From NCBI GenBank assembly GCA_016869675.1, contig VGDP01000026.1, forward strand, positions 1 through 44,697: DNA of 44,697 nt, given 5' to 3'. The notes beneath the pieces were generated by a model. It did not search any database. It saw only the letters and a program-made list of their open reading frames with translations, and was not told where the DNA came from. Source of the stretch: Alphaproteobacteria bacterium. Its GTDB lineage: Bacteria; Pseudomonadota; Alphaproteobacteria; SP197. Shown here piece after piece: positions 1 to 10,177 of this stretch (positions are counted from its first letter, which is position 1; each line of letters opens with the position of its first letter). Made by a program: the position numbers and the translations under genes.

Positions 1-24
1 GGCCATCCTGCCGCGCGACAGTGG

Positions 25-1161
25 CTAGGCGGGGGGCAGCGCGGTCAGGAACGCCGCCTTGAGCCGGCATTCGTCGTACTCGTGGTCGGGCTCCGAATCG
101 GCGACGATGCCGCTGCCGATGCCCATGGTGGCGCGCCCCTCGCCCAGGGCGACCGTGCGGATCGGCACGGCGAACGCCATGGTGCGGTCGGGCGCGATCC
201 AGCCGAGCGCGCCGCAGTAGACGCCGCGCGGGCGCCGTTCGAGTTCGGCGATGATCTCCATGGCGCGGATCTTCGGCGCCCCCGTCACCGAGCCGCACGG
301 AAAGAGCGCGCGGAACAGGTCGAGCAGCGGCACGCCCGGCGACACCTCGGCCGCGACCGTCGAGGTCATCTGGTGCAGCGTCGCGTAGGTCTCGACCTGG
401 AACAGGCGTTCCACGCGCACGCTGCCGATGGTCGCGATGCGCCCGAGGTCGTTACGGATGAGGTCGACGATCATCAGGTTCTCGGCGCGGTTCTTGGCGT
501 CCGTGCCCAGGCCCGCGGCCAGCGCCGCATCGGCCGCCGCGTCCGCGCCGCGCGGCGCCGTACCCTTCATGGGCCTGGCCACGATGCGCGAGCCCGCCTT
601 GGCGAAGAACAGCTCGGGAGACAGCGACGCGACGCGAAGCTCGGGGAGATCGAGCACGCCGCCGTGGGCGACCCTCTGGTGCGCCGCGAGCCGGGCATAG
701 AGCGCCCAGGGCCCGGCGTCCCACGGGAAACGGACCGGGAAGGTGTGGTTGATCTGGTAGACGTCGCCCGCGGCGATGTAGTCAAGGATGCGTCGGATCT
801 TGGCGCCGTAGGCGGCGCGGGTCTCGCCCCAGGCCGGCACGATTGGCCGGGCCGGGCCGGCATGCCCGGCCACGAACGCGTCGTGATCGGCCACGACATC
901 CGGCGCGCCGAACACGCCCACGTGGATCAGGGGCTCGTCGCGCGCTTGTGGCAACAGGGGCGCCAGGCGCGGCTCCAGAACATGGCCGAGTTCGTAGGCG
1001 AACGCGCCAGCCACGTGCAGGCCCTGGTCGAGCGCCTGCTCGATCGCCGCGAAGGTGCGCGGCACGTCCTCGGGTGTCCGGCACGTCAGGACGTCCTTGG
1101 GATCGCGGTAGAGCCGGGCCGGGCCGCCGTCGACCGCGTTGCGCAGGAAAACCGCGGTCAC
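25..1161 (-). CDS. pabB: Aminodeoxychorismate synthase component I (PabB)
   Basis: Predicted cytosolic enzyme that aminates chorismate to 4-amino-4-deoxychorismate for p-aminobenzoate and folate synthesis. The 378-aa protein has the chorismate-binding fold. PMKGTAPRG lies at 197-205, with Lys199 at the place where PabB has its catalytic lysine and anthranilate synthases have PIAGT; this favours PabB over TrpE. ENLMIVDLIRNDLGRI (227-242) and PCGSVTGAPKIRAMEII (288-304) are also present. It is shorter than E. coli PabB (about 450 aa), mainly because the N-terminal domain is reduced. Its ATG overlaps the stop of the upstream FAD oxidoreductase gene (ATGA), so the two are translationally coupled. 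Downstream, an ATG reads off the window at base 6 and may begin the next gene (pabC would be expected), but only two codons are visible. Confidence 0.9.
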   Translation of the reverse strand: MTAVFLRNAVDGGPARLYRDPKDVLTCRTPEDVPRTFAAIEQALDQGLHVAGAFAYELGHVLEPRLAPLLPQARDEPLIHVGVFGAPDVVADHDAFVAGHAGPARPIVPAWGETRAAYGAKIRRILDYIAAGDVYQINHTFPVRFPWDAGPWALYARLAAHQRVAHGGVLDLPELRVASLSPELFFAKAGSRIVARPMKGTAPRGADAAADAALAAGLGTDAKNRAENLMIVDLIRNDLGRIATIGSVRVERLFQVETYATLHQMTSTVAAEVSPGVPLLDLFRALFPCGSVTGAPKIRAMEIIAELERRPRGVYCGALGWIAPDRTMAFAVPIRTVALGEGRATMGIGSGIVADSEPDHEYDECRLKAAFLTALPPA

Positions 1162-2285
1162 AGACCCGGCCGGGCGGGCGACAGTGTCGCCGCCGTGACG
1201 CCGAACGCGTACAGCTCAGCCGGCACGTCGCCGACGGCAATCAGGCCCGCGACGGCGTGGCCCATGGCCGGCGAGGTCAACATGCCGACACCGCCCAGGC
1301 CCGCCAGCCAGAACAGCCCCTCGGCGTCCGCCGCGAAGCCGGCCACGGGCGTGCCATCCGGCACGAACGAGCGCAGGCCGGCCCACGACCGGATCGGCCG
1401 GCCGACGCGCAAGTTCGTCGCGGCCTCGATGTTCGCCACCGCCTGGGCCACGTCGAGGTCGTCGGGCCAGGCGTCGCGTGGTTCATCGGGCGTGGCGTCG
1501 GACAGGCTGCCCATGAACGCGCCACGCTGCGGCTTGACGTACCACGTCTCGTCGGCGTCGCCGGTGTGGGCCCAGGCGGACGTGTCGCCGGTGTCCGCCG
1601 GTGCGGCGAAGACCAGCGCCGTGCGCCGCTTCGGCACCAGGCCGAGCGGGCGGGCGCCGGCCAGGCGCGCGATCGCATCGGCCCAGGCGCCGGCGGCGTC
1701 GATCACGATGGGCGCCGCGAAGTCGCCGGCGCGGGTGCGCGCGTGCCATTGGCCAGCGCGGCGCTCGAGCGCCGTCACCTCGGCGTCGGTGACCAGTCGC
1801 ACGCCCGCGGCACGCGCCCCGCGCAGATACCCCTGCAACAGCGCGTCCACGTCCAGATCGCCCGCGCCCGGCTCACTGAGCCCGGCCGAGTAGAGGCCGC
1901 GCGCCAGCGGCGGGAACAGGCGGCGCGCCCCCGCCTCGTCGACCAGGTCCGTGACGATTCCAATGGCGGCGCACGCCACCTGCTCGGCGACCAGTTCGGC
2001 CTCCTGCCCGGCGCGCGCGACGACCAGGGAGGCGCGCGGCGTCAGCAGCGGATGATCGGCGAAGCCTGGCGGCGGCCGCTCAAAGAAGCCGCGGCTGGCG
2101 CGCGCGAGCGCCCGCACGATGGGCGAGCCGAACGCCTCGGCGAACTGCGCCGCCGAGCGGCCCGACGTATGGTAGCCGGGCTGGGGCTCGCGCTCCAGGA
2201 TGACGACCCGGTGCTTGGGCGCCAGGAAATAGGCGGCCGTGACGCCGGCGATCCCGGCGCCGATGATCAGGATGTCGGTGGTCAC
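1158..2285 (-). CDS. FAD-dependent oxidoreductase, DAO family (glycine/D-amino-acid oxidase-like)
   Basis: Predicted flavoenzyme of 375 aa that oxidises an amino acid or secondary amine. The dinucleotide-binding motif GAGIAG (residues 9-14) follows a hydrophobic beta strand directly after the start, and an acidic end to the second strand (VVILERE) binds the FAD ribose. The C-terminal half has the DAO pattern (RPIRSWAGLRSFVPDGTPV, then an FWLAGLGGVGMLTSPAMG nucleotide-contact stretch). The GTG at 2285 is chosen because GAGGAG sits 7 bases upstream and the flavin fold begins at once; the longer upstream frame has no homology-like sequence. It diverges from the AstE-like gene across 111 bases and overlaps pabB by 4 bases. 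The exact substrate cannot be read from sequence. Confidence 0.85.
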   Translation of the reverse strand: MTTDILIIGAGIAGVTAAYFLAPKHRVVILEREPQPGYHTSGRSAAQFAEAFGSPIVRALARASRGFFERPPPGFADHPLLTPRASLVVARAGQEAELVAEQVACAAIGIVTDLVDEAGARRLFPPLARGLYSAGLSEPGAGDLDVDALLQGYLRGARAAGVRLVTDAEVTALERRAGQWHARTRAGDFAAPIVIDAAGAWADAIARLAGARPLGLVPKRRTALVFAAPADTGDTSAWAHTGDADETWYVKPQRGAFMGSLSDATPDEPRDAWPDDLDVAQAVANIEAATNLRVGRPIRSWAGLRSFVPDGTPVAGFAADAEGLFWLAGLGGVGMLTSPAMGHAVAGLIAVGDVPAELYAFGVTAATLSPARPGL

Positions 2286-2396
2286 GGGCGCTGCTCCTCG
2301 TTCTTCGCTTAGCCGATCGCCGCGCGCCCCCGCAAGCGCGGCCTTGACAGCCCCGCCGCCCAGGGGCACCAGGATCGGACGTAACGGGGAGCCGCC

Positions 2397-3527
2397 ATGC
2401 CGACGACGACGCGCGTGCCGCTGATCAGCCCGAGCCCGGGCACCACCCGCCATCTTGCGGTGCGGCGCTACGGCCTGGCCGGCGCACGGCCCAAGATCTA
2501 CCTGCAGGCGGCCCTACACGCCAATGAACTGCCCGGCATCCTGGTGTTGCACCATCTGGTCCGACGGCTGGACGACGCCGAGGCGGCGGGCGCCATCAAG
2601 GGCGAGATCGTCGTCGTGCCGACCGCCAACCCGATCGGCCTGGGCCAATCCATCAACGGCAAGCAGGTGGGGCGCTTCGAGCTGGCCGGCGCCGGCAACT
2701 TCAACCGCGGCTTTTCGCGCCTGGCGGACACGGCGGCCAAGCAGCTGGGCAACCGCCTGGGTGAGGCGGCCGAGGCCAATGTGGCGGCCGTGCGCGAGGC
2801 GCTGTTGGCGGCGGTGGCCGACCTAGACGCGCGTTCCGAGATGGATTCGCTGCGCAAGGCTCTGTTGAGCCATTCGGTCGACGCCGACATCGTGCTGGAC
2901 CTGCACAGCCACGGCGAGGCCGTGCTCTATCTGTACATGCCCGAGGCGTTCTGGCCGGGTTCCAGCGACCTGCCAGCGCAGTTGGGTTGCCGCCGCGTGC
3001 TGACTTGGTCGCGCGACGACGGCCACTCGTTCGACGAGGCCAACGGCGCGCCCTGGCTGGCGTTGGCCAAGGCATTCCCTGACCGGCCGATCCCGCCGTC
3101 GTGCCTGGGCGTCACGCTGGAGCTGCGCGGCCACAACCAGGCGGACGATGCCCTGTCGGGCAACGACGCGCTCAATCTGTTCCGCTTCATGCAGCGGCGC
3201 GGCATCGTGGCCGGCGACCCTGGGCCGCTGCCGGCGCTGGCCGGCACGGCGGCGCCCGCCGACGGGCTGGACCATCTGCGCGCGCCGATCGGCGGCATCG
3301 CGGTCTTTCGCAAGGCGCTGGGCGAGGAGGTCGCCGAGGGCGAGGTGGTGGCCGAGATCGTCGATCCCGTCGCCGACGACCCGGCGCGTGCCCGCGCGCC
3401 CGTGAAGGCGCGCACGCACGGCATGTTCTTCGGCCGTGACATGGATCTGCTGGTTCGTCCGGGCGACGCCTTTGCCTCGGTCAGCGGGCCGGAACCGTTG
3501 CCCGAGCCCGAGCCCAGCACCGACTAG
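2397..3527 (+). CDS. Succinylglutamate desuccinylase/aspartoacylase family Zn hydrolase
   Basis: Predicted zinc-dependent amidohydrolase (M14-related AstE/AspA/DoeB clan) that removes an acyl group from an N-acyl amino acid. The 376-aa protein has the H-x-x-E zinc pair in LHANELPG (His41, Glu44), VVPTANPIG (74-82), a third histidine in LDLHSHGEA (His170 or His172) and a Glu-bearing VTLELRGH strand. The C-terminal 100 residues form the usual beta domain of the family. The ATG at 2397 follows a GGGGAGCC ribosome site. It lies 109 bases upstream of a full polar amino-acid ABC importer, suggesting that the importer brings in an acylated or modified amino acid which this enzyme trims. DoeB sits beside an ectoine importer in other bacteria, but nothing here specifically shows ectoine use. 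Confidence 0.82.
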   Translation: MPTTTRVPLISPSPGTTRHLAVRRYGLAGARPKIYLQAALHANELPGILVLHHLVRRLDDAEAAGAIKGEIVVVPTANPIGLGQSINGKQVGRFELAGAGNFNRGFSRLADTAAKQLGNRLGEAAEANVAAVREALLAAVADLDARSEMDSLRKALLSHSVDADIVLDLHSHGEAVLYLYMPEAFWPGSSDLPAQLGCRRVLTWSRDDGHSFDEANGAPWLALAKAFPDRPIPPSCLGVTLELRGHNQADDALSGNDALNLFRFMQRRGIVAGDPGPLPALAGTAAPADGLDHLRAPIGGIAVFRKALGEEVAEGEVVAEIVDPVADDPARARAPVKARTHGMFFGRDMDLLVRPGDAFASVSGPEPLPEPEPSTD

Positions 3528-3587
3528 GGCCGATCCGCCCCGTGACTCGGGGCCCGGAAACGGACTAGGCTCGCGCCGCCGGTGAAC

Positions 3588-3617
3588 GGGCCGCGCGAGC
3601 CCGGGCCGCGCGAGCCC
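3588..3617. repeat. Two tandem copies of a 15-bp GC-rich unit
   Basis: GGGCCGCGCGAGCCC occurs twice head to tail, followed by a partial third copy that runs into the GGAGGCGAGGGC ribosome site of the ATPase gene. Each unit is partly self-complementary (GGGC...GCCC), so the mRNA leader could fold. No known function. Confidence 0.6.
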
Positions 3618-3636
3618 GGGCCGGGGAGGCGAGGGC

Positions 3637-4428
3637 ATGGGCGAAGCCAACGGCAAGTCGGCCGGGGCCGAGGCGCTGAGGGTCGAGGACCTGCACAAGA
3701 GCTTCGGCCCGCTCGAGGTGCTGAAGGGTGTGTCGCTGACCGCGAAGGTCGGCGACGTGATCGCCATGATCGGCGGTTCAGGCTCGGGCAAGTCCACATT
3801 CCTGCGCTGCATCAACCTGCTGGAGACACCGGATTCGGGCCGCGTCACCGTGGGCGGCGAGCTGATCCGCATGCGCCAGACGCGCGCCGGCCACGCCGTG
3901 CCGGCGGATCAACGCCAGGTGGACCGGCTCCGCGCCCGCCTCGGCATGGTGTTCCAGAGCTTCAACCTGTGGTCGCACATGACGGTGCTCGAGAACGTGA
4001 TCGAGGCGCCGGTCCACGTGCTGAAGAAGCCCAAGGCCCAGGCCGTCGAGGCGGCCAAGACCCTGCTCGACAAGGTCGGCATCGGCGACAAGCTCGGCCA
4101 CTACCCGTCCCATCTGTCGGGCGGCCAGCAGCAGCGCGCGGCGATCGCGCGCGCGCTGGCCATGGAACCCGACGTGATGCTGTTCGACGAGCCGACCTCG
4201 GCGCTCGATCCCGAACTGGTGGGCGAGGTGCTGCGCGTCATGCGTCAGCTCGCCGACGAAGGGCGGACCATGATCGTGGTCACCCACGAGATGGGCTTTG
4301 CTCGCGAAGTCGCGTCGGACGTAATCTTCCTGCACGCTGGCCGGATCGAGGAGCAGGGCCTGCCGGAGAGCGTGTTCGGCAACCCCAAGTCCGAGCGATG
4401 CCGGCAATTCCTGGCCCGGTTGCTCTGA
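3637..4428 (+). CDS. Polar amino-acid ABC transporter ATP-binding protein (HisP/GlnQ type)
   Basis: ATPase subunit of an importer for polar or basic amino acids, acting at the cytosolic face of the inner membrane. The 263-aa protein has Walker [10 protein letters not shown] (46-54), Q-loop Gln107, signature LSGGQQQR (160-167), Walker B VMLFDEP (180-186), D-loop SALD and switch His217. The insertion between Walker A and Q-loop is typical of the HisP group. GGAGGCGAGGGC precedes the ATG. It is the first gene of the transport operon (ATPase, binding protein, two permeases). The order with the ATPase first differs from the classical his operon but is common in alphaproteobacteria. Confidence 0.93.
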   Translation: MGEANGKSAGAEALRVEDLHKSFGPLEVLKGVSLTAKVGDVIAMIGGSGSGKSTFLRCINLLETPDSGRVTVGGELIRMRQTRAGHAVPADQRQVDRLRARLGMVFQSFNLWSHMTVLENVIEAPVHVLKKPKAQAVEAAKTLLDKVGIGDKLGHYPSHLSGGQQQRAAIARALAMEPDVMLFDEPTSALDPELVGEVLRVMRQLADEGRTMIVVTHEMGFAREVASDVIFLHAGRIEEQGLPESVFGNPKSERCRQFLARLL

Positions 4429-4490
4429 CGATGTTGGGCTCGGGGATGGCCGGAACCGTATTCGTTGACACCACGAAGGGGAGAAACACC

Positions 4491-5276
4491 GTGAAGAGAC
4501 TGACATACGTCATGGCCGCGCTGCTGGCCCTCGGCCTCGCCGCGGGGACCGCCGAGGCCCAGATGCGCAAGGTGCTGATCGGTACCGAGGGGGCCTATCC
4601 ACCGTTCAACTCGATCGACCCCAACGGCGAGCTGGTGGGCTTCGATGTCGACATCGCCAAGGCGCTGTGCGAGGTTGCCCAGTTTGAGTGCGAGTTCGTC
4701 GTGCAGGATTGGGATGGCATGATCCCGGGCCTTATCGCGAAGAAATACGATGCGATCATCGCCTCGATGTCCATCACAGAGGAACGCAAGGAGAAGGTCG
4801 ATTTCACCGGCAAGTACTACAACACGCCGGCGATGTTCGCTGCCACCAAGGGAACGACGTTCGAGTTCACGGCCGATGGGCTCGCCGGCAAGGTGATCGG
4901 CGCCCAGCGCGCGACCATCCACGAGAACTTCCTGCGCGACAATTTTCCCAACGCGGACATCCGCGTCTACGCGACTCAGGACGAGGCCAACGCCGACCTG
5001 GCGGCCGGCCGGCTGGACCTAGTGTTGGCGGATTCAGTCGCCCTGGACGAGGGCTTCATCAAGACCGAGGGCGGCGCATGTTGCGAACTGGTTGGGTCGG
5101 GCTACAGCGATCCGAAGTGGTTCGGCGAAGGCGCGGGCATCGCGATCCGCAAGGGCGAGCAGGACTTGGTTGAAGCCTTCAACGCGGCGATCAAGACGAT
5201 CCGCGAGGACGGCACCTACAAGGCGATCAACGACAAGTACTTCGCCTTCGATGTCTACGGCGAGGCGGGCATGTAG
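4491..5276 (+). CDS. Polar amino-acid ABC transporter periplasmic substrate-binding protein
   Basis: Periplasmic receptor of the importer, 261 aa. A Sec signal peptide is clear: KR, a hydrophobic run to about residue 18, and cleavage after AEAQ-type residues near 22. The mature part opens with the family pattern VLIGTEGAYPPFN, GELVGFDVDIAKALC and the DWDGMIPGLIAKKYDAII substrate-pocket strand. This most resembles the lysine/arginine/ornithine/histidine-binding (HisJ/AotJ) group. GTG at 4491 is chosen because GAAGGGGAG lies just upstream and the signal peptide starts there; the reading frame stays open far upstream only as a shadow of the ATPase gene. It has five cysteines in the mature part, including an adjacent Cys-Cys pair. 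Confidence 0.9.
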   Translation: MKRLTYVMAALLALGLAAGTAEAQMRKVLIGTEGAYPPFNSIDPNGELVGFDVDIAKALCEVAQFECEFVVQDWDGMIPGLIAKKYDAIIASMSITEERKEKVDFTGKYYNTPAMFAATKGTTFEFTADGLAGKVIGAQRATIHENFLRDNFPNADIRVYATQDEANADLAAGRLDLVLADSVALDEGFIKTEGGACCELVGSGYSDPKWFGEGAGIAIRKGEQDLVEAFNAAIKTIREDGTYKAINDKYFAFDVYGEAGM

Positions 5277-5301
5277 GCCGCCGCGCGGCACAAGACAGTG
5301 G

Positions 5302-5338
5302 TCGCCGCCGTTCGCGTCACCGGCGCGGGCGGCGGCGA
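5302..5338 (+). promoter_or_regulatory. GC-rich hairpin after the binding-protein gene
   Basis: TCGCCGCCG (5302-5310) pairs perfectly with CGGCGGCGA (5330-5338) around a 19-base loop, 26 bases after the binding-protein stop and 49 bases before the first permease. No T-run follows. Such a structure fits the mRNA-stabilising or partially terminating element that in many ABC operons keeps the binding protein in excess of the membrane subunits. The pairing is visible; the role is inferred. Confidence 0.45.
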
Positions 5339-5386
5339 TCGCGTTTCGGGCGGTCTCGGTGTCGCCGTCCGGGAAGCGGTGCGGGC

Positions 5387-6079
5387 ATGATCGACTTCAA
5401 GGGCTACGGCTGGGTCTTCGTCGAGGGCCTGATGGTGACCATTCCGGTCGCCTTGTGCGCTGGCGTCGTCGCGGTCGCGCTTGGTCTGTTCGGAGCCTGG
5501 GGCAAGCTGGCGTCGTCGACGCTGCCGCGTGGTATCGCCAACGCCTACACCACGGTCGTGCGGGGCGTGCCTGAGCTGGTGCTGATCCTCCTGGTCTACT
5601 ACGGCGTGACGACGCTGCTGCAGGATCTGCTGAGCACGCTGACGGGCGCGGACACGCGCATCGACATCGATCCGTTCAGCGCCGGCGTCATCACGCTGGG
5701 CACCATTTACGGCGCCTTCGCCACCGAAGTGTTCCGTGGCGCGTATCTGGCGGTCCCCAAGGGCCAGATCGAGGCGGCCAAGGCCGTCGGCATGCCGCGT
5801 ACCCTGTTCGTCCGTCGCGTCCTGCTGCCCCAGATGTGGCGCTTCGCCCTGCCGGGGCTCGGCAACGTCTGGCTCGTGCTGGTCAAGGCAACCGCTCTCA
5901 TGTCGGTGGTGCAGCTGCCCGAACTGATGCGCATGACGGACGTGGCCGCCCGCGCAGTGCGCATGCCGTTCACGTTCTACCTCGGCGCGTCGGTCATTTA
6001 CCTGGCCATCACCATTGCGTCGATGATCGCCTTCCAGCGGGCCGAAGCCTGGGCCAACCGTGGCGTGCGGAGGGCGTGA
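5387..6079 (+). CDS. Polar amino-acid ABC transporter permease (HisQ type)
   Basis: Inner-membrane permease of 230 aa with about five membrane spans. The EAA coupling loop is seen as EAAKAVGMPRTLFVRRVLLPQ, with the glycine spaced as in the HisQ/HisM family. The N-terminal span (GYGWVFVEGLMVTIPVALCA) is the usual first helix for this group. A 42-residue loop after the second span contains the polar segment TGADTRIDIDPF, a common feature of HisQ-like subunits. The stop is 3 bases before the ATG of the second permease. Together with the next gene it forms the translocation pore. Confidence 0.9.
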   Translation: MIDFKGYGWVFVEGLMVTIPVALCAGVVAVALGLFGAWGKLASSTLPRGIANAYTTVVRGVPELVLILLVYYGVTTLLQDLLSTLTGADTRIDIDPFSAGVITLGTIYGAFATEVFRGAYLAVPKGQIEAAKAVGMPRTLFVRRVLLPQMWRFALPGLGNVWLVLVKATALMSVVQLPELMRMTDVAARAVRMPFTFYLGASVIYLAITIASMIAFQRAEAWANRGVRRA

Positions 6080-6082
6080 TCC

Positions 6083-6826
6083 ATGGACCTTAGCCCCATC
6101 CTCGACAATCTACCGCGCTTCATCGATGGCCTGATCCTGACTATCGAGATCACGGCGCTGAGCGTCGTCATCGGGCTGTGCTGCGCCGTACCGCTCGCCC
6201 TGCTGCGGCTGTCACCGCGCCCATATCTGTGGATGCCGGTCTACGGCTACATCTTCTTCTTCCGCGGTACGCCGCTGCTGGTCCAGATCTTCCTGATCTA
6301 CTACGGCAGCGGCCAGTTCCGAGCCGAGCTCGAGTCGCTCGGACTGTGGACCCTGTTGCGCGAGCCTTACTTCTGCGCGGTACTGACGCTGACCCTTAAC
6401 ACCGCAGCCTACACCGCCGAGATCCTGCGTGGCTCGATCCAGGCCGTACCGCTCGGCGAGGTCGAGGCGGCGCGCGCCGTCGGCATGTCGCACTGGCAAC
6501 AGGTACGGCGCATCATCCTGCCCAAGGCCTTCCGGCTCGCCCTGCCCGCCTACACCAACGAAGTCGTGTTCCTGTTCCAGGCCACAAGCCTGGTCAGCAT
6601 CATCACGCTCATGGACCTGACCGGCGTGGCGCGTGTGTTGATCTCGCGCTCGTTCGCCGTCTACGAGATCTGGATCTTCGTGGGCGCGCTGTATTGCCTG
6701 CTCTCATACGGGATGCTCTACGGATTCCGCTGGATCGAGCACCGCTGGTCGGGGCACCTGCGCTTCACGCCCGGTACGGCAGGCGCCAGGGCGGATGTCC
6801 AGGCGACGACGGTGACCGTGCGCTGA
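6083..6826 (+). CDS. Polar amino-acid ABC transporter permease (HisM type)
   Basis: Second membrane subunit, 247 aa, about five spans. It shows the family strand FFFRGTPLLVQIFLIYYG near residues 57-74 and the EAA loop EVEAARAVGMSHWQQVRRII. The final 25 residues are polar and variable. It follows the HisQ-like gene after 3 bases and ends the transport operon; a short hairpin lies just downstream. Pairing with the HisQ-like subunit and the HisP-like ATPase is expected. Confidence 0.9.
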   Translation: MDLSPILDNLPRFIDGLILTIEITALSVVIGLCCAVPLALLRLSPRPYLWMPVYGYIFFFRGTPLLVQIFLIYYGSGQFRAELESLGLWTLLREPYFCAVLTLTLNTAAYTAEILRGSIQAVPLGEVEAARAVGMSHWQQVRRIILPKAFRLALPAYTNEVVFLFQATSLVSIITLMDLTGVARVLISRSFAVYEIWIFVGALYCLLSYGMLYGFRWIEHRWSGHLRFTPGTAGARADVQATTVTVR

Positions 6827-6835
6827 CATGCTTGC

Positions 6836-6854
6836 GCACCGTCGAAGGCGGTGC
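6836..6854 (+). terminator. Possible weak terminator hairpin after the ABC operon
   Basis: GCACCG (6836-6841) pairs with CGGTGC (6849-6854) across a 7-base loop, 10 bases after the permease stop. The sequence that follows (TGTC...) is not T-rich, so this is not a textbook intrinsic terminator. Confidence 0.3.
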
Positions 6855-6869
6855 TGTCTGACGTCAGCG

Positions 6870-7073
6870 CCCATGGGACGGATTGAAGGGATTCGGTAGT
6901 GGAGGATTTCTGGCTCATCGTAGGGACCGGAGATGAGACAGAAATCGCAAGCATTGATGTCCGAGGTGGAGCAGACGGTGCGGGACATCCGCCGTCGGAC
7001 GCGCAAGCAGTATTCGGCCGAGGAGAAGATCCGGATCGTTTTGTCCGGGCTGCGTGGCGAGGACAGCATCGCG
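6870..7073 (+). mobile_element. 5' remnant of an IS3-family insertion sequence
   Basis: From base 6933 the translation begins MRQKSQALMSEVEQTVRDIR and continues RRTRKQYSAEEKIRIVLSGL and RGEDSIA. This matches the N-terminal helix-turn-helix start of IS3-family OrfA proteins, whose next residues would be ELCRREGI. The match stops at residue 47 (base 7073), where an unrelated domain begins. The leader before the ATG probably belongs to the element too; the left limit at 6870 is a guess and no inverted repeat was recognised. The rest of OrfA and all of OrfB are absent. Confidence 0.65.
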
Positions 7074-7343
7074 TCCATGGATGGAGCGTGGTCCGAACGC
7101 CAGGGGGACAAGCTGGCCGACACATGGCGCGCCGACCGGCCGACCACGGCGATGGTGCTGCGTATCCAGGACGGGCTCGCCTCGTTCGGCTATCCGGTGG
7201 GTCCGGTGGACGGCATCGTCGGGCCCAAGACGCGCGGCGCCATCCGTAGCTATCAGAAGCGCAACGGGCTGACCGTCGACGGCCAAGCCACCGGCGCGCT
7301 GCAGGACCACATCGTGGCCCAGCGGCTCGCCATGCCGAACTGA
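6933..7343 (+). CDS. Chimeric ORF: IS3 OrfA N-terminus fused to a peptidoglycan-binding domain
   Basis: A 136-aa open frame in two parts. Residues 1-47 are the start of an IS3-family OrfA (helix-turn-helix region). Residues 48-136 are an unrelated segment with a PG_binding_1-type fold at about 68-125, including LRIQDGLASFGYPVGPVDGI and VGPKTRGAIRSYQKRNG. The usual signal peptide of PG-binding proteins is missing, so the product would stay in the cytosol unless an internal start is used. The best explanation is that an IS inserted in, or recombined with, a host gene for a secreted PG-binding protein, replacing its 5' end. The frame is open across the join, so a fusion protein may be made. It converges on the DUF1491 gene, 4 bases apart. 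Confidence 0.6.
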   Translation: MRQKSQALMSEVEQTVRDIRRRTRKQYSAEEKIRIVLSGLRGEDSIASMDGAWSERQGDKLADTWRADRPTTAMVLRIQDGLASFGYPVGPVDGIVGPKTRGAIRSYQKRNGLTVDGQATGALQDHIVAQRLAMPN

Positions 7344-7347
7344 GGCG

Positions 7348-7686
7348 TCAGCCGACCACCGGTGCGTCCAGTTCGTAGCGGCCGTCGCGGTCCTCGACCT
7401 CGAGCACCCAGACGTCCGGGTCGCGCGCGATGGCCCGGCCCAGATAGGCGTCGGCCTCCGCCTCGGCCACGGTCGCCGGGCCGAACACCGCGAGCCAGGC
7501 GTCCGTGCCTTCCGCCGTCACCGTGCGGGCGTAGACGTGGCAGCCCAGGCCCAGCCGGTTGTGCTTGACGATCACCGTGCCCGCCTGCTCGTCACCCTTG
7601 TGGGTCACCACCACCGGGATGTGGTCCTGGTCGCCGCGGCGCACCTGCACCTGAACCCAGAACGCGGTGCGCAGCCGGGGCGGCAC
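7348..7686 (-). CDS. DUF1491 family protein
   Basis: A small 112-aa protein matching the alphaproteobacterial DUF1491 family in length and pattern: an N-terminal RLRTAFWVQVQVRR, a central VIVKHNR strand, a TDAWLAVFG strand and a C-terminal DPDVWVLEVEDRDGRYELD. No catalytic motif or membrane segment is visible and its function is unknown. It starts 4 bases after the stop of the preceding small gene and lies last in an acs-led minus-strand operon. Confidence 0.75.
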   Translation of the reverse strand: MPPRLRTAFWVQVQVRRGDQDHIPVVVTHKGDEQAGTVIVKHNRLGLGCHVYARTVTAEGTDAWLAVFGPATVAEAEADAYLGRAIARDPDVWVLEVEDRDGRYELDAPVVG

Positions 7687-7690
7687 GGGC

Positions 7691-8155
7691 TCAGGCCATG
7701 GGCCGCAGGTCGGGCTCCACCCATCTGCGCCGCGCCGCGACCGCCATCAGACGCTCGCGGCTCCAGTAGGTGAACGGCCAGTCCTTGCCGCCCTCGGGCC
7801 GCGCGGCCAGGTCGTTGACCAGCGCGACGAACGAGGCGTCAACCGGCGCGCCCTCCAGGTAGCACGCGACCTGCCAGACGAAGAAGCGCGTGATCGTCTC
7901 GTGATAGCCGCCGCTGTCGGTGTTCTGGGTGCCGACGCTCAGATTGTACGACCAGATGCGGTCGCGCAGGCGCGCCAGCGCCTCGGCCTCGCCGTAGCGG
8001 CGGATGTGCCAGATCGCCACCACGATATGGGCATGGTGCGTCCAGCGCTGCCGCACCAGCGTGCGGTCGAGGAAGCCCTTGACGATTTCCTCGACCGCCG
8101 CGTCGGACGCGAACGGCGCGTGGGCGCGCGGCCCTTCGGGGGTAGGTGCGTTCAC
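7691..8155 (-). CDS. Conserved hypothetical protein
   Basis: A 154-aa protein with no signal peptide or membrane span. It carries the pattern FLDRTLVRQRWTHHAHIVVA (28-47), then LRDRIWSYN and NTDSGGYHETITRFFV. The conserved W-T-H-x-x-H and G-Y-H-E-T-I-T blocks recur in a widespread proteobacterial family of unknown function; paired histidines could bind a metal, but that is a guess. It starts 16 bases after the acs stop and ends 4 bases before the DUF1491 start, so it is likely cotranscribed with both. Confidence 0.65.
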   Translation of the reverse strand: MNAPTPEGPRAHAPFASDAAVEEIVKGFLDRTLVRQRWTHHAHIVVAIWHIRRYGEAEALARLRDRIWSYNLSVGTQNTDSGGYHETITRFFVWQVACYLEGAPVDASFVALVNDLAARPEGGKDWPFTYWSRERLMAVAARRRWVEPDLRPMA

Positions 8156-8171
8156 GGGGCGCGGCCGTCGC

Positions 8172-10109
<1,938 letters not shown>

Positions 10110-10177
10110 GGCGGGCCTCCCTTGGCAGCGCTCGGGCGATTCTTAAGCCAAGGCACCGGGGCCGAACAAGCAAACGA

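Noticed and set aside
82-1893. Long plus-strand open frames over pabB and the FAD oxidoreductase
   Set aside because: They are arginine/histidine-rich shadows of minus-strand genes with clear motifs; high GC makes antisense frames long.
3582-4490. An extended N-terminus for the binding protein from 3582
   Set aside because: The upstream frame is a shadow of the ATPase gene; the signal peptide and ribosome site place the start at 4491.
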